From an uncultured Bacilli bacterium (GTDB lineage Bacteria > Bacillota_I > Bacilli_A > RF39 > UBA660): a stretch of 64,000 nucleotides of DNA. The first letter of the stretch is position 1. The number at the start of each line of letters is the position of its first letter. The notes beneath the pieces are model-generated. The model saw only the letters and a list, made by a program, of their open reading frames with translations, did no database searches and was not told where the DNA came from. A program made the translations under genes and the position numbers. Location of the stretch: the NCBI GenBank assembly GCA_934091055.1, contig CAKOKN010000004.1, positions 1 to 64,000 on the forward strand, written 5' to 3'. Positions 32,369 to 41,022 of the stretch are shown here, one piece after another.

Positions 32369-33976
32369 TTACCCCACAGTAAATGGATTATTCATAGTTC
32401 CATCACCACCAGTTATTGCATCAGCATTTAAAGAAACTACTGGACGGACTTTTATATTAATATTAACAGAATCACCACTAATAACAGTAGAGCCAATGAC
32501 ATTGCTTTCTACACTAGCATACCCATTATCTACATAAACAGGTGTCATAGTCCAAAAATGGCCCTTAAAATACAAATAAAAACTTTTATTATCAATATAT
32601 ATCATATTATTTATATCGTATCCACCAGCTCCTGACATCACAATTTCATCAACAGTAAGTAACCCTATCGGAACAGTTAATGCTCCATTACCTTTAGATG
32701 TACTTACTGTAAATCTATCATTTACATTACTACACTTTAAACTTGGTGAATGATTAATAATATTTCGTTCCGTAGACATATATAATGTATCATCAGTTCC
32801 ATAACCTTCATTAGTAAACGTTAAACTAGATAAATTAGTAACCGAAGAAATACTTCTATCATTACAATAGATTGCATCTTCAATATAATCTGCATAACTA
32901 GATAAATTATTATTATACCAATTATCTAAATAAGTTTTTATTGTACTATCATTAATGTTCTTATGTGTTTCTGCATAACTTGAAGATCCTGGTGCACCAT
33001 ACATATAACCTACATAAGCGTTATCGTTATCACTGGTATTATAAACTGACGTGCCTATAGAGTTTTGTGTTACTATTCTAATAGAACCATCACCATTTAT
33101 TCTAACTATTCTCCACATTTGTCCTGCAAAAGATAAATAGTTATTGTCTACATCACCTCTAAAATAATATGTAGTACCAAAATCATCTACTGAAGAATAT
33201 ATTCCTTTAGTTCCATCACCCTGATTAGAAACAGAAGTCTTATCCCTCAAATTTTGCTTAACTCCACTATTACCACTTACTGTTGAAAAATCAGGTGTCT
33301 TCGTAGTATCTAAAACTATTGTACTATTTAAAGAGTGTAATTTTTGTAATGTGTAATTTGCGTCTATCTTTCCTTGATTTGCTGATGCTGATATTTTTCC
33401 TGAGAAAGAAGCTCCTATTACATCATTACCCGCTTTATTATTATCAATATAGATTACGATTATATATTTATTAATTTCAGTATTTGATAGTTGCTTAGTT
33501 AATATTTTTTTAGTGCCTGTACTTGTTATAGAGCCTGTTTTTTCAATATCAAAGGATTGATTTAATAAGTTTGCTACACTTACAGTACTGGTACTAGTAT
33601 TTTTTAATATAGCATACTTTAATGCTCCAACACTATTACCTGTAGTAAAAGCATCAGATAAAGATGTGATATTTAAGTATAGTGAACCATAGCCTTCTAT
33701 ACCACAAGTAGATTTAATACCTATATTGGCATAGGTTAATGCTATACCTTCTTTGATAGTGAACTTACTGTTACTATCTATTAGATCACTTTCATTCATT
33801 AACTTTACTGAAGCATTATTTATGTCTCCACCTTTAGTGTAGTCTATTGTGAAACAATCTGAATTTAGACCTATATTTATTTTGTCACTTGACCAAGTTA
33901 GATAAGCTACTGTTACGCCTCCTAGTGCTAAGAGTATTATTATTCCTAGTATTAAATATTTCTTTTTCTTTTCCAT
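32369..33976 (-). CDS. Exported TasA/camelysin-like surface protein with large C-terminal domain
   Basis: A 535-aa exported protein. The N-terminus (MEKKKKYLILGIIILLALGG...VAYLTWSSDK) matches the TasA/camelysin-type signal seen in two more proteins at 40425-41751. About 200 beta-rich residues follow. The C-terminal half (DDFGTTYYFRGDVDNNYLSF, MWRIVRINGDGSIRIVTQNS, ending VRPVVSLNADAI) resembles DUF6273-type surface domains common in gut Firmicutes. The ATG used follows AAGGAG by 9 nt; the TTG nine bases earlier abuts the binding site. It lies directly behind a leader-peptide/terminator region, so expression is probably switchable. Role (fibre, adhesion or coat) unknown. Confidence 0.72.
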   Translation of the reverse strand: MEKKKKYLILGIIILLALGGVTVAYLTWSSDKINIGLNSDCFTIDYTKGGDINNASVKLMNESDLIDSNSKFTIKEGIALTYANIGIKSTCGIEGYGSLYLNITSLSDAFTTGNSVGALKYAILKNTSTSTVSVANLLNQSFDIEKTGSITSTGTKKILTKQLSNTEINKYIIVIYIDNNKAGNDVIGASFSGKISASANQGKIDANYTLQKLHSLNSTIVLDTTKTPDFSTVSGNSGVKQNLRDKTSVSNQGDGTKGIYSSVDDFGTTYYFRGDVDNNYLSFAGQMWRIVRINGDGSIRIVTQNSIGTSVYNTSDNDNAYVGYMYGAPGSSSYAETHKNINDSTIKTYLDNWYNNNLSSYADYIEDAIYCNDRSISSVTNLSSLTFTNEGYGTDDTLYMSTERNIINHSPSLKCSNVNDRFTVSTSKGNGALTVPIGLLTVDEIVMSGAGGYDINNMIYIDNKSFYLYFKGHFWTMTPVYVDNGYASVESNVIGSTVISGDSVNINIKVRPVVSLNADAITGGDGTMNNPFTVG

Positions 33977-34003
33977 ATTATTCAACTCCTTACTAAATAG
34001 AAA

Positions 34004-34050
34004 AAAGACTATAAAAAACTAGTTAATAAACTAGTTATTTTACAGTCTTT
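34004..34050 (-). terminator. Leader terminator (attenuator) before the surface-protein gene
   Basis: Long imperfect hairpin: outer arms AAAGACT / AGTCTTT, inner arms AACTAGTT / AACTAGTT, loop AATA. On the minus strand it is followed by TTTTTTCTATTT and, a few bases later, by the AAGGAG of the surface-protein gene. Its 5' arm on the transcript (34050-34029) would be covered by ribosomes reading the alternative frame of the leader peptide. Confidence 0.75.
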
Positions 34051-34080
34051 AATATATTATTATTTGTATAAAGTCTTATT

Positions 34081-34149
34081 TTATAAGATATTACAAGCCC
34101 CCCCCCTAATTAACAACGAGTTAACGATTTTAAATTCACTATTAATCAT
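34081..34149 (-). CDS. 22-aa leader peptide with G9 tract (candidate phase-variable switch)
   Basis: ATG at 34149 behind AAAGGAGCTGAACCCT opens a 22-codon frame, MINSEFKIVNSLLIRGGACN plus two residues, ending TAA at 34081. Codons 15-18 contain nine consecutive G (34106-34098), exceptional in this AT-rich DNA. With eight G the frame would continue to 37 codons and stop at 34035, inside the terminator stem at 34004-34050. With seven or ten G it would stop almost immediately. A promoter lies 38 nt upstream. The peptide itself probably has no function apart from ribosome positioning. That a protein product is made is inference. Confidence 0.65.
   Translation of the reverse strand: MINSEFKIVNSLLIRGGACNIL
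34098..34106 (-). repeat. G9 homopolymer (C9 on plus)
   Basis: Nine uninterrupted C on the plus strand inside the leader-peptide frame. Such tracts are hotspots for replication slippage. Confidence 0.95.
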
Positions 34150-34186
34150 AGGGTTCAGCTCCTTTCTTCTTTATACTTACAAATAA

Positions 34187-34215
34187 ATAATATCATACTT
34201 TGTTAATTTATACAA
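34187..34215 (-). promoter_or_regulatory. sigma-A promoter of the leader/surface-protein transcript
   Basis: -35 TTGTAT (34215-34210), 17-nt spacer, -10 TATTAT (34192-34187), 38 nt before the leader-peptide ATG. Confidence 0.75.
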
Positions 34216-34274
34216 GTAGAAAAAGAAAAAATAATAAAATTTATTTTATAGACTTAGAATAAGACTATAAAATA

Positions 34275-34300
34275 CCTCTTAAGACCTTAGGCTTAAGAGG
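34275..34300 (+). repeat. Hairpin-family locus 6: single hairpin
   Basis: Perfect 9-bp stem CCTCTTAAG / CTTAAGAGG with loop ACCTTAGG on plus, 19 nt after the stop of the deacetylase gene and opposite to its direction. Confidence 0.85.
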
Positions 34301-34318
34301 ATATATAATATATAATAA

Positions 34319-35305
34319 TTATCTAGCATATCCATATACCTTACCCTTTTCTAAAGAAATATTCTTATAATAAAATAACTCTGGTACTGTAACAAAAGTA
34401 TAACCATTATTTAATAATTTAGGTATAATAATATTTAAACTATTAGAAGTAGCACTATATATATCGTGCATTAATATTATATCCCCATCTTTTACTTTAT
34501 TAACTACCCTACTAGCTATCTTCTTAGAATTATGATACTTCCAATCTAAAGTATCAATATCCCATATAATAATAGGAAGATTACTACACTTCTTTATCTT
34601 CTTATTAAAAGATCCATAACTAGGTCTTAATAATCTAGGACTACTACCAGTTACTTCAAATATTAAATTACTAGTACTATCTATTTCCTCTTTTATCTTA
34701 TCTTCTTTATACTTAGTAAGTAATAAATGATTATAAGTATGATTACCTATCTCCATACCACTATCTTTCATTCTTTTTAGTATATCTTCATTCCCTTTTA
34801 TTTTAGATCCCAATACAAAGAAAGTAGCTTTAACATTATATTTATTTAATATATCTAATACTTTATTAGTATTATAATTAGGACCATCATCAAAAGTAAG
34901 AGCTATATATTTATTATCTTTATCTTTTATATTATTAGTTATATAATCAAAATCAAACATATTATTATCAGTCTTAGTAACACTACTATTATCTTTATCT
35001 ATAATAAAAGAATTACTATCATAATTTATTTTATTATTATTAAATATATATTTATAAAAAGTCAAATAATATAAATTATTCTTATCTATATAATCATAAT
35101 CTATAAATACACTACCCTTATTATTAGTAAAATCATTTAAAAAATCACTTATATAATTATCTATATTATCATTACTAAAAAAAGGATAACTAATATTCTT
35201 AGTATCAGATATTATCTCTTTATTTATTAATTCTTTTTCTTTATCTAATACTAATATCATTATTGTAATAATAATAAAAGGTATTAAAAGATATCTTATT
35301 TTCAT
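34319..35305 (-). CDS. NodB-type polysaccharide deacetylase
   Basis: Exported or membrane-anchored carbohydrate deacetylase, probably acting on peptidoglycan GlcNAc or MurNAc (PgdA/PdaA-like). The 328-aa protein has an N-terminal hydrophobic segment (residues 5-20), a variable domain to about 135, then the NodB domain with TFDDGPNYNT (catalytic Asp and metal Asp), GNHTYNH (metal His pair), RPSYG and WDIDTLDW, and a final ILMHD. The active-site set looks complete. A sporulation cortex role (PdaA) is possible given the lineage, but not shown. Confidence 0.9.
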   Translation of the reverse strand: MKIRYLLIPFIIITIMILVLDKEKELINKEIISDTKNISYPFFSNDNIDNYISDFLNDFTNNKGSVFIDYDYIDKNNLYYLTFYKYIFNNNKINYDSNSFIIDKDNSSVTKTDNNMFDFDYITNNIKDKDNKYIALTFDDGPNYNTNKVLDILNKYNVKATFFVLGSKIKGNEDILKRMKDSGMEIGNHTYNHLLLTKYKEDKIKEEIDSTSNLIFEVTGSSPRLLRPSYGSFNKKIKKCSNLPIIIWDIDTLDWKYHNSKKIASRVVNKVKDGDIILMHDIYSATSNSLNIIIPKLLNNGYTFVTVPELFYYKNISLEKGKVYGYAR

Positions 35306-35346
35306 ATATTCACCTAAATAATAATATGAAAAAAAGACTATAATTA

Positions 35347-35922
35347 TTAGTCTTTAATATCAATACCCTCAAATTCTACATTAATAAACTTTTTACTAGA
35401 TAAATAATCACACATATGAACAAATCTTTCATACTTATCTTTAGGTATAGGAAGTACTTCATTACCATTATAATCTTTATTCCATATACCCATATGTGAA
35501 GAAATAACTCTAGTAATTAAATCCAATTCTTCTTCATTTAAAGATATATTATCTTTTTGTTTTCTTATAAAATCCGCTGCTAACAAAGGATGATCAAATC
35601 TAGTATATTTTTCTTTTACTACACCACTTTTAAATCCATCGTGTAATACTAAAGCCATAATAATTATATCTTTTTCATTATCTTTAAAATTATTAAGTCC
35701 TGGATTATCTAATAATTCTTTAGCTATTCTAACTGCTACTTTAGTATGTTTAACCAATCCATTCTCTGTACTAGCAAATCTAGGATGATATTTACCAGTA
35801 CTAGATGCAGGTATCTCAAAGAAATAATCTGGTAAATTACTAACTAAATATTTTAAATCTTCTCTCTTCTTATTATCTTTTATATAATTATATTCTTTAT
35901 TAAAATAATCTACTTTTTCCAT
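35347..35922 (-). CDS. HD-domain phosphohydrolase
   Basis: A 191-aa metal-dependent HD protein. Probable ligands: His in GLVKHTKVAVRIA (about 75), HD in LVLHDGFKSG (about 101-102), His in RFDHPLLAADF, His in VISSHMGIWN, and Asp in CDYLSS. This five-ligand order fits the YqeK/HD-hydrolase class acting on nucleotides, but the substrate is unknown. It is 4 nt from the mechanosensitive channel gene, so likely cotranscribed. Confidence 0.82.
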   Translation of the reverse strand: MEKVDYFNKEYNYIKDNKKREDLKYLVSNLPDYFFEIPASSTGKYHPRFASTENGLVKHTKVAVRIAKELLDNPGLNNFKDNEKDIIIMALVLHDGFKSGVVKEKYTRFDHPLLAADFIRKQKDNISLNEEELDLITRVISSHMGIWNKDYNGNEVLPIPKDKYERFVHMCDYLSSKKFINVEFEGIDIKD

Positions 35923-35926
35923 ATTA

Positions 35927-36733
35927 TTACTTCCTTACATTAATATCCACAGTTGTATATGGTATTTCTATCTTCTCTTTATCAAATCTTTGTTTTATCA
36001 TCTTTAAAGCAGCTCTCTTAACTGCAAAATTAGACATAGCTTTACAAGTAATATCTACTGCATATACTATTGAAGAATTACCAAGTTCATCTACTCCTAG
36101 TAATTTATAATCTTTTACTTGATCTATCTTTAGTATATCTTCTTTCATACTACTAAGAACCTCTTCTAATTTATCTATATCAGTATTATAAGCAACATTA
36201 AGTTTAAGAAATATATCACAATTAGATAAATTATAATTAATAACTTCATTAAATGAAGCATTACCTATAGATTTAACTTCTCCAGTAAATGCTTTTAATT
36301 TAGTAGTTCTAAGTCCAAACTCTATAACATAACCACCAAACTTATTAATCTCTACATAATCTCCAACAGCAAACTTATTATCAAATATAATAGCAATACC
36401 TGCTAATAAATCTTTAATAATATCTTGAAAAGCAAGACCAACAATCGCAGCAAATACTCCTAATGAAGCTATAATACTAGTAGTATCAACTCCATATAAT
36501 TTTAAAATACCTACTATAACAAATACTAACACTAAGTACTTACAAGCACTCTTGGCTAAGTTAATAATAGTATCTTTTCTCTTATCTTTTCCTCTTCCAC
36601 CTTTATGTCTAACAGTAAGTTTATCTACTATCTTTCCTAATATAAAATTAAATATAATTCCTATCACAGCATAAACAAATGGTAAATAAAATTTATAACT
36701 AGTTATAAAATCAGTAAATTTTTCCATACACAT
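35927..36733 (-). CDS. MscS-family mechanosensitive ion channel
   Basis: Small-conductance mechanosensitive channel, 266-268 aa depending on which of two close ATGs behind GAGAGG is used. Three hydrophobic segments, a TM3-like pore helix (ASLGVFAAIVGLAFQDIIKDLLAG), the beta-domain signature FAVGDYVEI and a cytoplasmic vestibule domain. It protects against hypo-osmotic shock. The LRTTKLKAFTGEVKSIGNASF segment is typical of the YkuT/MscS branch in Firmicutes. Confidence 0.93.
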   Translation of the reverse strand: MCMEKFTDFITSYKFYLPFVYAVIGIIFNFILGKIVDKLTVRHKGGRGKDKRKDTIINLAKSACKYLVLVFVIVGILKLYGVDTTSIIASLGVFAAIVGLAFQDIIKDLLAGIAIIFDNKFAVGDYVEINKFGGYVIEFGLRTTKLKAFTGEVKSIGNASFNEVINYNLSNCDIFLKLNVAYNTDIDKLEEVLSSMKEDILKIDQVKDYKLLGVDELGNSSIVYAVDITCKAMSNFAVKRAALKMIKQRFDKEKIEIPYTTVDINVRK

Positions 36734-36791
36734 CCAACCTCTCTATATTTATTATAAGATATTTAATTAAATAAGTAAATAAGATAATTAA

Positions 36792-37067
36792 TTATTTTAC
36801 TTTAACTTTAATTTTCTTTTTATTTACATTATCTTCCTTATAATTAGTAACTATTATTTTATCACATAATCTACACTTCTTAATATATACACCATTCTTT
36901 TCTCTACAAGAAAAACTATGTCCTTTTATCTTACATATATTATTATTAATATCATCAAGTATTTCATTTAAAATATTTACTTCTTGTTTATATTCATTTA
37001 TACTATCAATAGTAGTTCTTCTTAATTGATATAATTTAGATAACTTATCTTTATTATCATTCTTCAT
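36792..37067 (-). CDS. Unknown 91-aa protein with CHCC zinc-binding pattern
   Basis: Not recognised. A helical, coiled-coil-like first half (KLSKLYQLRRTTIDSINEYK) is followed by a probable zinc knuckle, CKIKGHSFSC ... KKCRLCDK, and a Lys-rich tail (KKKIKVKVK). It looks like a small nucleic-acid-binding protein. The ATG at 37067 behind GAGATGATGTT is chosen; the frame opens at 37133 but would run through the promoter. A perfect 17-bp inverted repeat abuts the -35 box. Confidence 0.55.
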   Translation of the reverse strand: MKNDNKDKLSKLYQLRRTTIDSINEYKQEVNILNEILDDINNNICKIKGHSFSCREKNGVYIKKCRLCDKIIVTNYKEDNVNKKKIKVKVK

Positions 37068-37092
37068 AACATCATCTCTTTCTGTAAGCACT

Positions 37093-37121
37093 ATAATAAT
37101 ATATTTTATCAAAAATATCAA
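37093..37121 (-). promoter_or_regulatory. sigma-A promoter of the CHCC protein gene
   Basis: -35 TTGATA (37121-37116), 17-nt spacer, -10 TATTAT (37098-37093). The -35 overlaps the last two bases of the inverted repeat at 37120-37170. Confidence 0.65.
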
Positions 37122-37170
37122 GTTATCGACCACTTTTTACTGCTTTTACTCCGAAAGTGGTCGATAACTT
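37120..37170. repeat. Perfect 17-bp inverted repeat, 17-nt loop
   Basis: Arms AAGTTATCGACCACTTT (37120-37136) and its exact reverse complement (37154-37170). It lies between the hemW stop and the -35 box of the next gene. It could be an operator, or a hemW terminator (poor U-tract). Confidence 0.85.
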
Positions 37171-37180
37171 ACACTTTTTA

Positions 37181-38266
37181 CTATTTTTTACTATCTATTA
37201 TTCTAACAATAATCTCATTAGAAATATACATATATTTTTTATTAATACTAAGATAATTATTCTTTTTTATTAAATAACCATCCCCTAAAAGATAATCTAT
37301 ATTATAAATATCTTCTAAATCTTTATTATACTTTTCTCTAAATCTTTTTAAATTTATACCCTCTATTTTTCTAAGACCAAGCATTATTTCATTCTCTATT
37401 CTAATATCTTCTTCTTCATAATCTCTATCTTTTAAATATATACCATCTAAGTACTTAGATAAATTCTTTACATTATTCATTCTATAATTATTTATATAAC
37501 TAGTACTAGAAAGACCAAATCCATAATACTCTTCATTATTCCAATATACTAAATTATGTCTAGATTTATACCCCTCTTTAGCATAATTACTAATCTCATA
37601 ATGAATATAATTATTATCCTCTAATGTATTCTCTATATAATTATACATATCATAATCTTTGTCTTCATCTATATTAGTAAATCCTTTTATCTTAAGCATA
37701 GTATTATTTTCTATTATCAAGCTATAAGTAGATATATGGGGTACATCTAATTCTAAAAAGTACTTAATATCTTCTTTTAATATATTAATATCATCATAAG
37801 CAGCATATATTAAATCTATATTTATATTATCAAAATACTTCTTTACTAATTCTATTTGTCTAAATATATCTTCTCTAGTATTATTTCTTCCAAGTAACTT
37901 AATAATATCTTTATTAAAAGATTGTACTCCTATACTTATCCTATTAACTCTATGCTCTTTCATTATAATAAGTTTATCTTCAGTAATAGAATCTATATTA
38001 CACTCTATAGTAAACTCATAATCTTTATCTACATTAAATATCTTTATAATCTTAAATAATCTAAGTAATTCATCACAATCTAAACTACTCGGAGTCCCTC
38101 CTCCTATATATATAGTATTAACTATTTCATTCTTATACCTAGATTTAATTTCCTTTTCTAAATTAGCCAAATATTTATTTATATATTTCTTATTATAAAA
38201 GACCTTACAAAAATCACAATAAGAACAAATATTATCACAAAAAGGAATATGTATATATATAGACAT
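37181..38266 (-). CDS. hemW: HemW-like radical SAM protein
   Basis: Radical SAM protein related to coproporphyrinogen III oxidase and now viewed as a heme chaperone. The start IHIPFCDNICSYCDFC gives the cluster Cys10, Cys14 and Cys17 and the extra Cys20. GGGTPS (about 49-54), SIGVQSFN and DLIYA follow; 361 aa. The ATG used follows GATGGTGATATT; a longer frame opening at 38311 lacks a binding site. No other heme genes are nearby. Confidence 0.9.
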   Translation of the reverse strand: MSIYIHIPFCDNICSYCDFCKVFYNKKYINKYLANLEKEIKSRYKNEIVNTIYIGGGTPSSLDCDELLRLFKIIKIFNVDKDYEFTIECNIDSITEDKLIIMKEHRVNRISIGVQSFNKDIIKLLGRNNTREDIFRQIELVKKYFDNINIDLIYAAYDDINILKEDIKYFLELDVPHISTYSLIIENNTMLKIKGFTNIDEDKDYDMYNYIENTLEDNNYIHYEISNYAKEGYKSRHNLVYWNNEEYYGFGLSSTSYINNYRMNNVKNLSKYLDGIYLKDRDYEEEDIRIENEIMLGLRKIEGINLKRFREKYNKDLEDIYNIDYLLGDGYLIKKNNYLSINKKYMYISNEIIVRIIDSKK

Positions 38267-38312
38267 AATATCACCATCTAATAGAATAACATAAATTATT
38301 ATTATTTTCAAT

Positions 38313-38342
38313 GAATAAAATTATTAGTATAAGTACAATATA
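38313..38342 (+). promoter_or_regulatory. Possible sigma-G/F (forespore) promoter of sspI
   Basis: GAATA (38313-38317), 18-nt spacer, CAATATA (38336-38342), close to the forespore sigma-G consensus (GNATR, 18 nt, CATNNTA). No sigma-A promoter of similar quality is seen. Spore SASP genes are normally sigma-G dependent. Confidence 0.45.
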
Positions 38343-38356
38343 GTAATGGTGATAAT

Positions 38357-38563
38357 ATGAATAATATAGATGTTAGAAGTTATATCATAAGTAACTTCAA
38401 AGAAGACACTCCTGAAGATATTAAACTATCTATCGAAGAATCAATTTCTTCAAAAGAAGATGATCCTTTAATAGGTCTTGGTGTCTTATTTGAACTATTA
38501 TGGAATAATAGTAGTGATGATGAAAAGGATATAATTATCTCTAACATAAAAAAAGGTATGTAA
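38357..38563 (+). CDS. sspI: SspI-type small acid-soluble spore protein
   Basis: A 68-aa acidic protein whose central segment GLGVLFELLWNNSSDDEKDI matches the SspI family signature (GLGVLFEVIWxNADENEK as I remember it); the N-terminal VRSYIISNFKEDTPEDIKLSIEESI also follows the SspI pattern. SspI is a minor core SASP of unknown detailed role, distinct from the DNA-binding alpha/beta type. GGTGATAAT precedes the ATG. It is a plus-strand single gene between hemW and holA. Confidence 0.88.
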   Translation: MNNIDVRSYIISNFKEDTPEDIKLSIEESISSKEDDPLIGLGVLFELLWNNSSDDEKDIIISNIKKGM

Positions 38564-38567
38564 ATAA

Positions 38568-39515
38568 TTACATATCTTTTTCTAATATAAACAATTCCAA
38601 AAATACATTACCATCTATAGTACCACTTTTAATATTATTATCTAAATTAGCTAAATAAGATAGATATCTAAGTAAATCATCTTCAGTATAATAATAACTA
38701 TCACTAAGTAAATACTTAACCCTATATACACTTCTAAACTCTAATATCTTCGCTATCTCATCATTAGATTTTCCATTATTATACAATCTCTTCACTTGAA
38801 AAAGTAATCTAATTTGTGCAGCAATAACTGCTATAATCTGATTAACATCCATCCCATTCTGAATAAAATTATTATATATTTCTATTGCCTTACTCTTATC
38901 TTTCTTTAATATACAATTAACTAAATCATAAACAGAATTATCAAAATTCTCTGAAACAAGAATATTTATATCCTCCTTAGTAATTACTCTATCACTAACT
39001 TTATATAACATAAGCTTATCTAATTCATTAATAAGATTATCAAGATTATTACCACACCTATCTATCAAATAATTAATATCCTCTTTAGTAATGTTATAAT
39101 CATTACTCTTTACATAATCATTAGCAAAAGAAATTAAATATTCCAAAGTAGCTTCTACTTTTTCACTTTTACCTTTTGCAGTTATAAGCTTAACTAACTT
39201 TCTTCTAGAATCTACAGTAGAACTATAACTAACAAAAACTAAATAACTATTAGAATTATAACTGTCAAAATAATCTTCTAATTTTTCCATCAATGGAACT
39301 TCTTTCTTTCCACTTAAATAACTAGTACTATCTATAACAATTAATTTATTTAAAGAAAACATTGATATAGTAAGAGCATCATTAACTATATCCTCTATAT
39401 CATTTATATCATAATAACTAACATCCTCTTCATTAACTTCTATTTTCTTTCTAATATCTTCTATTTTCTTTTTAATTATGCCTTTATCTTCACCATATAA
39501 CAAATAAAAATTCAC
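38568..39515 (-). CDS. holA: DNA polymerase III delta subunit
   Basis: Clamp-loader subunit that opens the sliding clamp. The 315-aa protein begins MNFYLLYGEDKGII and keeps the AAA+-like delta fold, including LIVIDSTSYL, AFxxxYVKSNDYNITKEDINYLIDRCGNNL and a C-terminal collar domain. The start is GTG. The upstream membrane-protein gene ends 4 nt before it. Delta subunits lack ATPase motifs, and none is seen. Confidence 0.93.
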   Translation of the reverse strand: MNFYLLYGEDKGIIKKKIEDIRKKIEVNEEDVSYYDINDIEDIVNDALTISMFSLNKLIVIDSTSYLSGKKEVPLMEKLEDYFDSYNSNSYLVFVSYSSTVDSRRKLVKLITAKGKSEKVEATLEYLISFANDYVKSNDYNITKEDINYLIDRCGNNLDNLINELDKLMLYKVSDRVITKEDINILVSENFDNSVYDLVNCILKKDKSKAIEIYNNFIQNGMDVNQIIAVIAAQIRLLFQVKRLYNNGKSNDEIAKILEFRSVYRVKYLLSDSYYYTEDDLLRYLSYLANLDNNIKSGTIDGNVFLELFILEKDM

Positions 39516-39519
39516 TCTA

Positions 39520-40371
39520 TCACTCTTCTATCTTCCTGCAGTCATAATTATTATTTTTATAATATGAAATAAGTTCTTCTAATGTTCTAGGCATAAAATA
39601 ATCTTCTTCTGTATTTATATTAGAAAATACTATATATGTATACTTTTCATCATCAAATTTATAAGTATCTCCATCATTTATATATTTATAAAAATAACTC
39701 TTATCTTTAAATTCTTTATAATAAGCCGTATCAGTAAAAATATAATTACTCTTTACTTCTATATTATTAATATTCTTTTTATAATCAAAAGTAAGTTCTA
39801 CTTCCTCATTAACAGTACAAGGTAATGATGCTGAAAAAGAACTCTTAGAGCATAAATAACTACTATTACTTTTATCTAATATTTTATCTTTCATAAAGTA
39901 TAATAAACCCGCTATAACAATTACTATTATTATCACAAGAAATAATAGTATTTTCTTTTTATTAACCTTCTTATTTGTATTTACATCTTCCTTTAATTTA
40001 GGTTTAGGAATAGTTAAATCACTTAATTTATTTATATCAACAGTATTATTATAAATACTTTCATCTATTATTTGTATTGAATTAATATTATCTAAAGATA
40101 TAACTTCATAATCACTATCAACATTACTATTTAATAATAAATCAATAAAATTCTTTATAATATTACTTATATCTTCTTTTGAAGTCATAACAATTATTTC
40201 TCGTTCTCTAACAAATAAAGTACCAAAATAAATCTTTTTATTATCATAACTATATATTATATACTTATTACCATTCTTTTTATTTTTAAAAGCCGCAAAA
40301 ACATTAACATAAATAGTCTCTTGTCCATAAACAAATTTATAATCATTAACTTTTATTCTTTTTCCAATCAT
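39520..40371 (-). CDS. Unknown membrane protein, single span
   Basis: Not recognised. A 283-aa protein: an N-terminal cytosolic domain of about 135 residues (IGKRIKVNDYKFVYGQETIYVNVFAA...), a basic stretch KKVNKKK, one strong transmembrane helix (ILLFLVIIIVIVIAGLLYF, about 140-158) and an extracellular domain with three Cys (SYLCSKSSFSASLPCT and YDCRK). Topology inside-to-outside suggests a sensor or scaffold. It is just upstream of holA, with a TGA stop. Confidence 0.6.
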   Translation of the reverse strand: MIGKRIKVNDYKFVYGQETIYVNVFAAFKNKKNGNKYIIYSYDNKKIYFGTLFVREREIIVMTSKEDISNIIKNFIDLLLNSNVDSDYEVISLDNINSIQIIDESIYNNTVDINKLSDLTIPKPKLKEDVNTNKKVNKKKILLFLVIIIVIVIAGLLYFMKDKILDKSNSSYLCSKSSFSASLPCTVNEEVELTFDYKKNINNIEVKSNYIFTDTAYYKEFKDKSYFYKYINDGDTYKFDDEKYTYIVFSNINTEEDYFMPRTLEELISYYKNNNYDCRKIEE

Positions 40372-40424
40372 AATTCCTCCACATTAATTATAATACATTA
40401 AATTTATTTAGTAAAGAAAAACTG

Positions 40425-40982
40425 CTATTCATATTTAATTTGATTAGCAGTTATATCAAATCCTCCAACAAAAGTTTTACCTTGTTCTATGTCTTGATTT
40501 TCTCCATTTTCTCCAAGCCATATAAGAACAGTAAATGTTTTTTCTTCTTTTGCTTTTAAGTAAATTCCTGAAGCAATTCTAACACTTCCACTAGAAGGTA
40601 TACTACCCGTACCAATCTTATTATTATTAGAATCATATATTGCAAACTTTAATTCATTAGAAGTAAACTCATTATTTGTAACATCTATATTTATATCTAA
40701 TGTCTGATCCAAAGTACCAGTACTTCTAACAGCAAATTTCTTTTTATACACTGAATAAGTAGAATTTATATTTGGTTCATATATAGGTAACAAAGCATAT
40801 GTATCTATAACTCTTCCATCTATATAATTTATCTCTAATACTCCAGTTCTTATCTGAGTACTATCTTTCTTTTCTCTAGCTATTATAGAAAAATATGTAA
40901 AAGTAATACCTATACACATAGTTATAATAGTTAAAACAAGTAAAATAAGATAAAATATTTCATTCTTTTTTCTACTCTCCAT
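40425..40982 (-). CDS. TasA/camelysin-like exported protein (short)
   Basis: A 185-aa exported protein with signal/anchor residues 8-31 (FYLILLVLTIITMCIGITFTYF) followed by a beta-sandwich-like domain: IRTGVLEINYIDGRVIDTYA, RSTGTLDQTLDINIDVTNN and FTVLIWLGENGENQDIEQGK. The LIWLGENG...DIEQG block is clearly paralogous to LFVWLNEAG...DAEQG in the next gene. The family includes TasA fibre proteins. No SipW-type signal peptidase gene is present here. Confidence 0.7.
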   Translation of the reverse strand: MESRKKNEIFYLILLVLTIITMCIGITFTYFSIIAREKKDSTQIRTGVLEINYIDGRVIDTYALLPIYEPNINSTYSVYKKKFAVRSTGTLDQTLDINIDVTNNEFTSNELKFAIYDSNNNKIGTGSIPSSGSVRIASGIYLKAKEEKTFTVLIWLGENGENQDIEQGKTFVGGFDITANQIKYE

Positions 40983-41022
40983 ATTCTATATCACCTAGTA
41001 TAATGATATCAAAAAAACAAAA

